Source: JAJZGK01 sp035538795
GTDB taxonomy: Bacteria; Pseudomonadota; Alphaproteobacteria; Rhodospirillales; Magnetospirillaceae
DNA: 64,000 bases
Direction of reading: 5' to 3'
Assembly (NCBI GenBank): GCA_035538795.1
Contig: DATLJS010000029.1
Location: 186,001 to 250,000 of the forward strand
Part shown: piece after piece, positions 50,556-58,481 of the stretch
Position numbering within the stretch: the stretch's first letter is position 1
How the letters are laid out: each line of letters opens with the position of its first letter
The notes under the pieces: generated by a model
What the model saw: the letters and a program-made list of their open reading frames with translations, nothing else
The model's database searches: none
Told to the model about the DNA's origin: nothing
Made by a program: the position numbers and the translations under genes

Positions 50556-52520
50556 TTACCCTTTCCTGACTTCGGCCACGAACTTCTCGGCGTTCTGCCG
50601 CAGATGATGGGCCTGCCCGTCCAGCACTTCGGCGGCGCCATGCACTTCGACCGCCGCCCGGCCGTTCTCGATGGCGGCGCGTGCCATTTCGGTGGCGCTG
50701 GCGGCGATGCCGTCGGAGTGAGAGGCGACAACCTCCAAGCGGTCGGCCACATGGCGGATGGTTTCAGACTGGTTCTCCACCGCATGGCGGATTTCCACGG
50801 CGATGGCATCCATCTCGCCCACCGTGCCGCCGATGGCCGCGATGGTTTCCACCGCTTTGCCGGTCGCCTGCTGGATGGTGCTGATCTGGCTGGCAATCTC
50901 GTCCGTCGCCCTGGCCGTCTGGTTCGCCAGATTCTTCACTTCGCCGGCCACCACGGCGAAGCCCTTGCCGGCCTCGCCGGCGCGGGCGGCTTCGATGGTG
51001 GCGTTGAGCGCCAGCAGATTGGTCTGCGACGCGATATCGGTGATCAGGCCGATGACCTCGCCGATACGGGCCGCCGCTTCGGACAGGCCGCGCACCATGG
51101 CGTCGGATTGATGAGCCTCGTCGACGGCCCGCTGCACCACCACCCCCGACCGCTCCACCTGCCCCGAGATCACCCCCACCGAATCCGCCAGGGCTTCGGC
51201 CAGCCCGACAACCTCGCGCAGCTGCTGAGAACTGTCCTGGGATTGCTGGGCCGACAGCTCCGCCTTGGCGCAGGTGGAATCCGCCGCATGGCGCAGATGG
51301 CTGGCCAGACCGCGCATGCTCTCGACGCCCGACGTGACGCTGCCCAGAACGTCCGACAGATCGCGGTCGAATTCGTCCACCAGCGAAAGCACGGCGGCAC
51401 GGCGCTCGCTGGCCGACCGAGCCATCATCTTTTCCTGCTCGATCTGCATTTCCTTCAGACGGCGGGCGTTGTCGCGGAATACCGACACCGCCTGTGCCAT
51501 CTGCCCGACCTCGTCACGACGGGCGGTGGCGGGAATCTCGACGCTGAAGTCGTCGTGGGAAAAGGCGTTCATGGCGTGGGTAATGACCCGAACCGGCTGC
51601 GAGATGCCGCGCGCCAGAAACGCCCCCATGGCCGAGGCCAGCACCAGCGTGGCCAATCCCAATCCGATGGCGGTCATGCGGGCGTGATTGCGTTGCAGCG
51701 TCCAACTGGTGGTGTCCATGCTGATTTCCAGCACGCCGATGGGCTTGCCGCTGTAATCGGTCAGGGTCCGGCCCAGCACCGCCAGCGACAGGTCCGCCGC
51801 CGACTGATCGTCAATCAGCGTTTCGCCGCCCATGATCCGCGTCAGTTCATCCGCCGTCAGACGGCCATCATCGCCGGTGGTGGAAACCGCCGTCTGAAAG
51901 CCCTTGTCTCCGGCCAGATGCAGCACCAGATCGACCCCGTTCTCGCGCTTGAAGTCGTCGAGCAGCGTCTTGCCCAAGGCTAGGCCGAACTCCACCGTGC
52001 CCAAATGCCGACCATCCTCGGCCACCGGCACGATGCCGCGAATGCCCAGACCGGCCCGCCCGGTCTCCAGTCCGCGCACCGGCTGACGGTTGGCGTTGGC
52101 CTGCACCACGGTGGCGCGTATCTGACTGAGATCGTCGCCGAACTTCTGCGGCTGATGCAGACGCAGGAACGACGTGGCGGGCGGAATGTGGAACTGGAAC
52201 TGCTCGATGCCGTAAGACTCGCGCAATGCCTTGAAGGCGTCGCCGAACAAGGCGGACAGACCGTCCCGGTCGCCCTGGGCCAAAGCCTGCCGGGCGGGCG
52301 GCAACGATCCGGCCAGAACGGCCAGCGCCTGAGCCCTGGCGGCGCTATCACGGATAGTGCCCGAGAATCGCTCGAAATGCCGGTTCAGCTCGCGGGTCTG
52401 GCTCTGATCGACCATGCGGTCCATGTAGACCGAGAAAACCACGGCCATCACGGCCGCCGTGATCAAGGCGATGAACGCCAGCGCCGAGGCGATCTTGGTG
52501 CCGATACCCCAGGAACCCAT
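50556..52520 (-). CDS. Methyl-accepting chemotaxis protein with large periplasmic sensor
   Basis: 654 residues; ATG 52520 follows GGAGG by 9 nt. Helix 1 (about 9-32), then a periplasmic sensor of about 260 residues resembling the double-cache type 3 domain (FQFHIPPATSFLRLHQPQKFGDDL, then GIRGIVPVAEDGRHLGTVEFGL), helix 2 (about 282-304), HAMP and the signalling hairpin with tip ALNATIEAARAGEAGKGFAVVAGEVK. No CheR pentapeptide. The sensor class matches that of the kinase at 58482. Expression appears driven by a TATAAT box inside a 23-bp palindrome. Confidence 0.93.
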   Translation of the reverse strand: MGSWGIGTKIASALAFIALITAAVMAVVFSVYMDRMVDQSQTRELNRHFERFSGTIRDSAARAQALAVLAGSLPPARQALAQGDRDGLSALFGDAFKALRESYGIEQFQFHIPPATSFLRLHQPQKFGDDLSQIRATVVQANANRQPVRGLETGRAGLGIRGIVPVAEDGRHLGTVEFGLALGKTLLDDFKRENGVDLVLHLAGDKGFQTAVSTTGDDGRLTADELTRIMGGETLIDDQSAADLSLAVLGRTLTDYSGKPIGVLEISMDTTSWTLQRNHARMTAIGLGLATLVLASAMGAFLARGISQPVRVITHAMNAFSHDDFSVEIPATARRDEVGQMAQAVSVFRDNARRLKEMQIEQEKMMARSASERRAAVLSLVDEFDRDLSDVLGSVTSGVESMRGLASHLRHAADSTCAKAELSAQQSQDSSQQLREVVGLAEALADSVGVISGQVERSGVVVQRAVDEAHQSDAMVRGLSEAAARIGEVIGLITDIASQTNLLALNATIEAARAGEAGKGFAVVAGEVKNLANQTARATDEIASQISTIQQATGKAVETIAAIGGTVGEMDAIAVEIRHAVENQSETIRHVADRLEVVASHSDGIAASATEMARAAIENGRAAVEVHGAAEVLDGQAHHLRQNAEKFVAEVRKG

Positions 52521-52540
52521 GATCTTTCCCTCCTCGACGC

Positions 52541-52563
52541 ATTCCACAAATTATATGTGGAAT
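52541..52563 (-). promoter_or_regulatory. Palindrome over the chemoreceptor -10 box
   Basis: ATTCCACA (52541-52548) and TGTGGAAT (52556-52563) are perfect arms around AATTATA. On the minus strand this contains TATAAT (complement of 52550-52555) about 30 nt before the ATG, and the 13-mer CACATATAATTTG shared with the coaBC promoter. No -35 box is obvious, so activator dependence is possible. Confidence 0.55.
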
Positions 52564-52642
52564 TTGCATACATTAGGAAAGAAAGGTCAATGGCTGAAAG
52601 ACTTGTTTTGTTGCAATTTTCACAAAGCGACGAAACCGAGGA

Positions 52643-52843
52643 TCAGTCGTTGACCGCCCGCAAAATGGGACGCTCTTCCTCGATATCCAGGGCCGCGACG
52701 GTGCGCAGATAATCTTCCCAGTTGTCCAAGAACTCCATCACCGCCTGTTCCAGGCACTCGCCGACCGGCCGCTCCAGCTTGACCGCCAGGGCTTCGAGCC
52801 GCGCTTTGACTTCGGGAGTTAAGCTCAGGATCAGCTCGCTCAT
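52643..52843 (-). CDS. Small ribbon-helix-helix-like protein
   Basis: 66 residues. LSLTPEVKARLEALAVKLERPVGECLEQAVMEFLDN matches the beta-strand plus two helices of CopG/Arc-type DNA-binding dimers and antitoxins; a short acidic tail follows. AAGGTG lies about 9 nt before the ATG. No toxin-like gene is adjacent, so it is either an orphan regulator or a small autoregulator. Confidence 0.68.
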   Translation of the reverse strand: MSELILSLTPEVKARLEALAVKLERPVGECLEQAVMEFLDNWEDYLRTVAALDIEEERPILRAVND

Positions 52844-52945
52844 GGCCGACGCACCTTAAAAAAATAGAAGCAGGTAGTTTGCCGCATTCTAGCCGCAAAC
52901 AAGGCGCATGGCTACGCCGACGCTTTCCATGTTATAAGCCCGCCC

Positions 52946-55216
52946 ATGTCTCCCAAGAAACCCGGCAAATCCTTTTCGGACCTGCGCATCTCCCCCGATG
53001 ACCGTCTGACCGTTTCCACGGCCTCGCCGCGCGAGTACGTCCGCATCTCCGACGGGGACGAGCGGGCGGAACCCACCCTGGAGCGCCCCAAGCCCGCCAA
53101 AACCAAGGCCTCGCCCGCGCGCGCCAAGTGGAGCCAGGGCGGCGAAACGGCGGACGAACGTCCCGCCCTGTCCCATGCCGCCACCCGCAAACCCGCCAAG
53201 ATCGCCCGCAAACCCAAGGCCGAAGCGAAAGGCGGCGGCAACGGCCGCGGAAACAGTGGCGGCGGCGGTAACGGCGGCGGCGGACGCAAATCCGGCAAGG
53301 GCGGCGGTCGCAAATGGCTGGGATGCATTCTGGGCTGGGGTGTCAGTTTGGCCGTGTGGGTAGCCATCGGCGTCGGCGGCGTGGTCGCCTATTACGCATA
53401 CGATCTGCCCGACCTGGATAGCTTGACCGCCACCTCGCGCAAGCCAAGCATCACCCTGCTGTCGGCCGACGGCCAGACTATCGCCGCTTTCGGCGACGTC
53501 TACGGCGAACCGCTGCCCTTGGCCGAAATGCCCGCCACCTTGCCGCAAGCGGTGATGGCTACCGAAGACAGGCATTTTTACAGCCATTTCGGCCTGGATC
53601 TGGTCGGCTTGGCCCGCGCCACCATCGTCAATTTCCGTGCCGGACATGTGGTGCAGGGCGGTTCGACCCTGACCCAGCAATTGGCCAAGAATCTGTTCCT
53701 GACCCCCGAACGCAACGCCAAGCGCAAGATTCAGGAACTGCTGCTGGCTCTGTGGCTGGAGCATAAATTCACCAAGGACCAGATCCTGACCCTGTATCTC
53801 AACCGGGTTTATCTGGGCAACGGCAGTTGGGGCGTGGACGCGGCGTCGAAACGCTATTTCGATACCTCGGCCCGCAACCTGAATCTTTACCAGTCGGCCC
53901 TGCTGGCCGGCCTGCTGAAGGCGCCGTCGCGCTATAATCCGCAGAACGACCAGGAGCAGAGCCGCAAACGCACCACGCAGGTGCTGCTGAACATGGTGGC
54001 TTTCGGAGCCATCACCCAGGCGCAGATGGACGAGGCGCTGCGCACCGGCCCGACCACCGTCAAGCAGATCAGCCATACCGGCCGCTATTTCGCCGATTGG
54101 GTCCGCGATCAAGTCGAACCCTATACCCACGAAGGTCGCGATCTGGTGGTCCACACCACTTTGGACATGGGCCTGCAGCGCAAGGTCGAGCAGGAACTGG
54201 ACAAGATCCTGGCCGAAAAGGGCGGCAAGGCCAATGTCGGTCAGGCCGCCATGGTGATTCTGAGTCCCGACGGCGCCATCCGCGCCTTGGCCGGCGGCCG
54301 CGACTATGCCGCCAGCCAGTTCAACCGCGCCATTCAAGGCTATCGCCAGCCGGGTTCGTCGTTCAAGGCGTTCCTCTATCTGACCGCCATGGAGCAGGGC
54401 TGGACACCGGAAAGCACCATCGACGATTCTCCCATCGTCACCGGCAAATACCGCCCCGGAAATTTCGAGGAGCATGACCGCTACGAAGGCGGCATCACCC
54501 TGCGCCAAGCCCTGGCCAAATCGTCCAACGTCGCCGCTGTCCGCCTGATCGAGAACGTCGGGCCGCGCAACGTCGCCGCCGTCGCCAAGCGCCTGGGCAT
54601 CACCTCGGAACTGCGGCCCGAGGCGTCCCTGGCCTTGGGCACCAGCGAAGTCAACCTGCTGGAGCTGACATCGGGCTACGCCACCTTCGCCAACTCCGGC
54701 AACGGCGTCTTCCCCTATGGCTACGGCGAAATCGACGACCCCCAGGGCCAGCAGATATATCTGCGTCAGGTCGGCGGCATCGGCCAGGTGGTTTCGCCGC
54801 ATCACCTGCGCGAGATGACCGACATGCTGACGGCGGTAGTCGAAACCGGCACCGGCAAAGCCGCCACCATCGACCGTCCCATCGCCGGCAAGACCGGTAC
54901 TGCCCAGGACTTCCGCGACGCCTGGTTTATCGGCTTCTCGGCCGATTACGTGGCCGGCGTGTGGATGGGCAACGACGACCACAGCTCGATGAAAAAGATC
55001 ACCGGCGGCAGCCTGCCGGCGCAATTGTGGCACAACGTCATGCTGGCCGCCCACAAGGGCCTGCCGGTGCGGCCGCTGCCGGGCATGTCGCCGGAACCGC
55101 TACCGGGCGAGGAAGACAGCGGCCAAGCCGTTTCCACCAACGGCGGGCCGGTCATCAAGCCGGGCGACAGCATGGACGATCTGTGGAACGGCATCGTCAA
55201 GATGTTCGGGGGATGA
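52946..55216 (+). CDS. Class A penicillin-binding protein (PBP1A-like)
   Basis: Bifunctional peptidoglycan synthase of 756 residues. A basic, disordered cytoplasmic tail (1-125) with a Gly-rich run (about 92-118) precedes one membrane helix (about 125-150). The glycosyltransferase domain has catalytic Glu207 in ATEDRHFYSHFG and GGSTLTQQLAKNL; the transpeptidase has Ser471-x-x-Lys474 (SSFK), the SSN triad motif in KSSNVA and KTGTAQ. Length and lack of an OB-type insert fit shorter PBP1A/2A forms. Its last 20 bases overlap the convergent exporter gene. Confidence 0.94.
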   Translation: MSPKKPGKSFSDLRISPDDRLTVSTASPREYVRISDGDERAEPTLERPKPAKTKASPARAKWSQGGETADERPALSHAATRKPAKIARKPKAEAKGGGNGRGNSGGGGNGGGGRKSGKGGGRKWLGCILGWGVSLAVWVAIGVGGVVAYYAYDLPDLDSLTATSRKPSITLLSADGQTIAAFGDVYGEPLPLAEMPATLPQAVMATEDRHFYSHFGLDLVGLARATIVNFRAGHVVQGGSTLTQQLAKNLFLTPERNAKRKIQELLLALWLEHKFTKDQILTLYLNRVYLGNGSWGVDAASKRYFDTSARNLNLYQSALLAGLLKAPSRYNPQNDQEQSRKRTTQVLLNMVAFGAITQAQMDEALRTGPTTVKQISHTGRYFADWVRDQVEPYTHEGRDLVVHTTLDMGLQRKVEQELDKILAEKGGKANVGQAAMVILSPDGAIRALAGGRDYAASQFNRAIQGYRQPGSSFKAFLYLTAMEQGWTPESTIDDSPIVTGKYRPGNFEEHDRYEGGITLRQALAKSSNVAAVRLIENVGPRNVAAVAKRLGITSELRPEASLALGTSEVNLLELTSGYATFANSGNGVFPYGYGEIDDPQGQQIYLRQVGGIGQVVSPHHLREMTDMLTAVVETGTGKAATIDRPIAGKTGTAQDFRDAWFIGFSADYVAGVWMGNDDHSSMKKITGGSLPAQLWHNVMLAAHKGLPVRPLPGMSPEPLPGEEDSGQAVSTNGGPVIKPGDSMDDLWNGIVKMFGG

Positions 55217-56405
55217 CCAGCCAGCGGAACATGGCCGCCAGAACCACGCTGGCGGCGATGATGCCCGCCATCGACAGGCCGGTGCCGTCGTGGAACAGCC
55301 CCACCAGCCAGCCGGTCAGCGAGGCAATGCCCATCTGAAGACATCCCAGCAGGGCCGAGGCGCTGCCGGCGATGCGGGCGTGGGGGGCGATAGCCAAAGC
55401 GGTGCTGTTGGGCAGCACCAGCCCGGCGGCGACATAGATGCCGATCACCGGCCCCACCACCGAGACCACGGTTTCGAGGCCGGCCAGAGAGACGCCAAAC
55501 ATCAGAAGCCCGAAGCCGGTTCCCACCAGACAGCCGATCTTCACCATCCGCTCCAGCCCGACCTTATGGGCCAGCTTGGCCGAAACGAAGCTGCCGGCCA
55601 TCAGGCCCAGAACCGGCGCTCCGAAACAGAAGCCGAAATGTTCCGGCGGCACCTTCAAGACGTCGATGATCACGAAGGCCGAGCCGGAGATGAAGCTGAA
55701 CATGGTCCCGAAAAAGAAGCTGACCGTCAGGCTGTAGCCCAAAAACACCCGGTCGCGCAGCAGCTTCAGATAATTTTCCACCAGCGCCATAGGATGCAGG
55801 GCCTGAAGGTTCAGGTTGCGGTTGGTTTCCGGCAACAGCCCCCAAGTCATGCCAAACACCAACGCGCCGAACCCTACCAGCAGGACGAAATTGGCCTGCC
55901 AGCCGAACAGGGCGTGCAGATTGCCGCCGATCAGCGGGGCAATGGCCGGAGCCAGGGCCATCACCGTCGCCAAGGACGCCATCACCCGGGCCACCCGTTC
56001 GCGGGGGAAGCTGTCGCGCAGGATGGCCCGGCTCAGAACCGGACCGCAGCAGGCGCCCAGCGATTGCAGGAAGCGCCCCAGTATCAGCATGTTGACGTTT
56101 TGCGCCGTCAGACAAAACAGGCTGGCGAAGCTGTACAACGCCAACCCGACCAGCAGGACCGGGCGGCGGCCGTAACGGTCCGACAGCGGGCCGTAAACCA
56201 GTTGAGCCAGGGCGAAACCCACCAGAAAGACCGACAGGGTCAGTTCCACCCGCGAAATCTCGGCGTGGAACACCCGCGTCAGGTCGGGCATGGAGGGAAG
56301 ATAGAGATCGATGGACATGGGGCCGAACGCCGTCAGGGCGATCAGCATGTACAGAGGCGGGCGCTTGGCGGCGGACGCTTCCGTGGCGGCAGGGAATTCA
56401 GTCAT
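55197..56405 (-). CDS. Bcr/CflA-type MFS drug exporter
   Basis: Inner-membrane drug:proton antiporter of 402 residues with 12 hydrophobic segments. SIDLYLPSMPDLTRVFHA, then FLVGFALAQLVYGPLSDRYGRRPVLLVGL (motif A of DHA1 transporters) and the motif C-like region FLQSLGACCGPVLSRAILRD identify the Bcr/CflA group. Substrate is not predictable; relatives export bicyclomycin, sulfonamides or short peptides. It overlaps the 3' end of the PBP gene and starts 18 bp after the YgjP-like gene ends, so it probably ends that operon. Confidence 0.9.
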   Translation of the reverse strand: MTEFPAATEASAAKRPPLYMLIALTAFGPMSIDLYLPSMPDLTRVFHAEISRVELTLSVFLVGFALAQLVYGPLSDRYGRRPVLLVGLALYSFASLFCLTAQNVNMLILGRFLQSLGACCGPVLSRAILRDSFPRERVARVMASLATVMALAPAIAPLIGGNLHALFGWQANFVLLVGFGALVFGMTWGLLPETNRNLNLQALHPMALVENYLKLLRDRVFLGYSLTVSFFFGTMFSFISGSAFVIIDVLKVPPEHFGFCFGAPVLGLMAGSFVSAKLAHKVGLERMVKIGCLVGTGFGLLMFGVSLAGLETVVSVVGPVIGIYVAAGLVLPNSTALAIAPHARIAGSASALLGCLQMGIASLTGWLVGLFHDGTGLSMAGIIAASVVLAAMFRWLVIPRTS

Positions 56406-56423
56406 AGCTCTGACCTTGGCAGA

Positions 56424-57140
56424 TCAGCCGATGCGGTGCAACTCCGCCCCATGTCGCTTCAGCCATACGCGAAACAGGCGGGCCCCCGGCGCCAGCTTTT
56501 CGACGATGCGCCAGAAGGCGGGAGAATGATTCATTTCCACCAGATGGGCGGCTTCGTGCGCCACCACGTAGTTCAGCACGTCCGGCGGCGTCAGGATCAG
56601 CCGCCACGAAAAGGACAGGTCGCCCCGGCTGCTGCAACTGCCCCAGCGGCTGCGGGTATCGCGCAGGGTGACGCGCCCCAAGGCGCGGCCGCCCAATTCG
56701 GATTGCAGGCATTGGGCCATGGGTTGCGCACGTCTGGTGATTTCGGCCAAGGCACCGGCCTTCAGCCAATCGGTCAGACGGCGCTGGAAATAGGCCTCTC
56801 CGCCCGAGACGAAAATGGCGCCGTCTTCGCGCCAGACGCCCCGCCGAGCATCGGGCCGATGCACCAGACGATGCTCGCTGCCCAAATAGGGAATGCTGCC
56901 GCCGGGATGGAACGGACGCGACGGCGGCAGCGCCTCCATCCGTTGGCGCAGCCAATCGGCTTTGGAACAGACGAAGACCATGCCCTGGGCGATGCTGACG
57001 AAGTCGGGCAGCACCAGCAACACCACTCCATCCTGAGGATCGAGACGGATCGACATGGAGCGGGCCTGCCGACTGCGCCTCAGACGCACCGGCACGTCGC
57101 GTCCGTCGATGCCGACGCTCAAGTCTCCATCCTCTTTCAT
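56424..57140 (-). CDS. YgjP/SprT-like metal-dependent hydrolase (DUF45)
   Basis: 238 residues, cytoplasmic. The zinc-protease motif HEAAHLVEMNHS (HE-x2-H with the third His five residues on) and the preceding RWGSCSSRGDLSFSWRLILTPPDVLNYVV are typical of the YgjP/WLM family, whose cellular substrates are unknown. The N-terminal half (RRSRQARSMSIRLDPQDGVVL) is the family beta domain. Overlaps the channel gene by 4 nt, so translation is coupled. Confidence 0.88.
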   Translation of the reverse strand: MKEDGDLSVGIDGRDVPVRLRRSRQARSMSIRLDPQDGVVLLVLPDFVSIAQGMVFVCSKADWLRQRMEALPPSRPFHPGGSIPYLGSEHRLVHRPDARRGVWREDGAIFVSGGEAYFQRRLTDWLKAGALAEITRRAQPMAQCLQSELGGRALGRVTLRDTRSRWGSCSSRGDLSFSWRLILTPPDVLNYVVAHEAAHLVEMNHSPAFWRIVEKLAPGARLFRVWLKRHGAELHRIG

Positions 57141-58315
57141 AGAACCGGGTCTTCCAGGCGTTCCTGCTCCGACAGGCGCTGCTGCGCCGTGCGGGCCATG
57201 GCTTCGGCGATGCGAGGGCTGCGCGAAATGAAATCCTGGAAGTCCTGCACCGCCAAACTTAAAAGCTGGCAGCGTCCGCGCGCCGTCACCGTGGCGGTGC
57301 GAAGGCTGTTGCGCAGCAGGGCGATCTCGCCGAAAAAATCGCCGTCCTTCAACACCACCGATTGCCCCCCGAACGCCACCGACACCAATCCCGTGACGAT
57401 AAAATACATGCGGTCGCCGATATCGCCTTCGCGCATCAGCACGTCGCCCGGCGCCGCCGACACCACCCGCAGCAGGGAGGTGATGCTGGCGATCTGCTCG
57501 GCGTCCAGACCGGCGAAGAAAGGCACCTTGGCCACCATATGCCAGACCGACAGAAAATCGCGGCGCTTCACTTCCTCGGCGAATCCCGTGGCCATGATGG
57601 ACGCCGGCAGGGCAAACATGCCGACGCCCAGCAAGGCCGTCATGCCGCCCAACAACTTACCCAGACCGGAAATCGGCACCACGTCGCCGTAACCCAGCGT
57701 CGTCAAGGTGGCGACGCTCCACCACATGGCCTGCGGGATGCTGCCGAAGGCGCGGGGATTGACGTGACGCTCCACCAGGAACAAGGCAGTCGAACTGCTC
57801 AGCATCAGCAGCGCCATGATGAAGGTGGCCGACTGCAAAGGCCTGCTTTCCCGGCGCAGCACCGATCCCACCGTTTCCAGCGCCGGAGAATAGCGGGCCA
57901 GCTTCAAAAAGCGCATGACCCCGAACACGGTCCGCCATTCAGCCGGCAAGGTCTCCAGCTCGACCAGGATCAGCGGCGCCACCGCCAAAATGTCGATCAC
58001 GCCGAAAAGCCCGCTCTGATGGTGGCGCCAGGCGGCGAAAGCCGTTTCTCCGGCATGGCGGAACATGGCGGCGTATAGCGCCTGCAAGAACAGATCCGCC
58101 GACAAGCCGGCCATGGCGATCCATTCCACGCCACGCCAGACGTCCGGCGACAGCAGAATGTCGTCGGACATAGTGGAAAACACCGTCACGGCGGTGCCCA
58201 GCAAAGCCAGGCCGCAGATCGCCGAGCGATAGATCACCGCCTTGCGCGACGGAAAGTGCCCGCGGTCGAGCATGGACTGAAACGATGTGCGAATGGACGA
58301 CACGGCCTTTGCCAC
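57137..58315 (-). CDS. Cyclic-nucleotide-gated potassium channel (MlotiK1-like)
   Basis: Inner-membrane channel subunit, 392 residues, probably a tetramer. Six membrane segments: S1-S4 in about 28-150 (S4 with only a few Arg/Lys, MRFLKLARYS), pore with selectivity filter TLTTLGYGD (203-211), S6 about 215-240. A short linker leads to a cyclic-nucleotide-binding domain (about 260-375) whose phosphate-binding cassette is intact: FFGEIALLRNSLRTATV with the ligand-contact Arg-Thr. Same plan as the Mesorhizobium MlotiK1 channel, which opens on cAMP. First gene of a channel-YgjP-exporter operon. Confidence 0.9.
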   Translation of the reverse strand: MAKAVSSIRTSFQSMLDRGHFPSRKAVIYRSAICGLALLGTAVTVFSTMSDDILLSPDVWRGVEWIAMAGLSADLFLQALYAAMFRHAGETAFAAWRHHQSGLFGVIDILAVAPLILVELETLPAEWRTVFGVMRFLKLARYSPALETVGSVLRRESRPLQSATFIMALLMLSSSTALFLVERHVNPRAFGSIPQAMWWSVATLTTLGYGDVVPISGLGKLLGGMTALLGVGMFALPASIMATGFAEEVKRRDFLSVWHMVAKVPFFAGLDAEQIASITSLLRVVSAAPGDVLMREGDIGDRMYFIVTGLVSVAFGGQSVVLKDGDFFGEIALLRNSLRTATVTARGRCQLLSLAVQDFQDFISRSPRIAEAMARTAQQRLSEQERLEDPVL

Positions 58316-58481
58316 TTCCCCAGAACGGCCATACGGCGTTTAGGATAGCGTGCCGCCTTTAGCCATGCGAGGTAAAAGGCGGAAGGGCAGGATTCTGATC
58401 TTTCCGCCAGGGCCGTCCGTGATAGTATCAATAGTCACAAAACTGGGGGTTGGGCAAGCCGCTCCCGTATGGAGGTTGTCC

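Noticed and set aside
53220..53300. Gly-rich repeat in the PBP gene considered as a tandem-repeat element
   Set aside because: It is an imperfect GGC-rich coding stretch in the disordered cytoplasmic tail, common in such proteins, with no fixed repeat unit.
55290..57692. An 800-codon plus-strand frame across the exporter, YgjP-like and channel genes
   Set aside because: It runs antisense to three well-supported genes and has a Gln/His/Arg-rich, low-information product.
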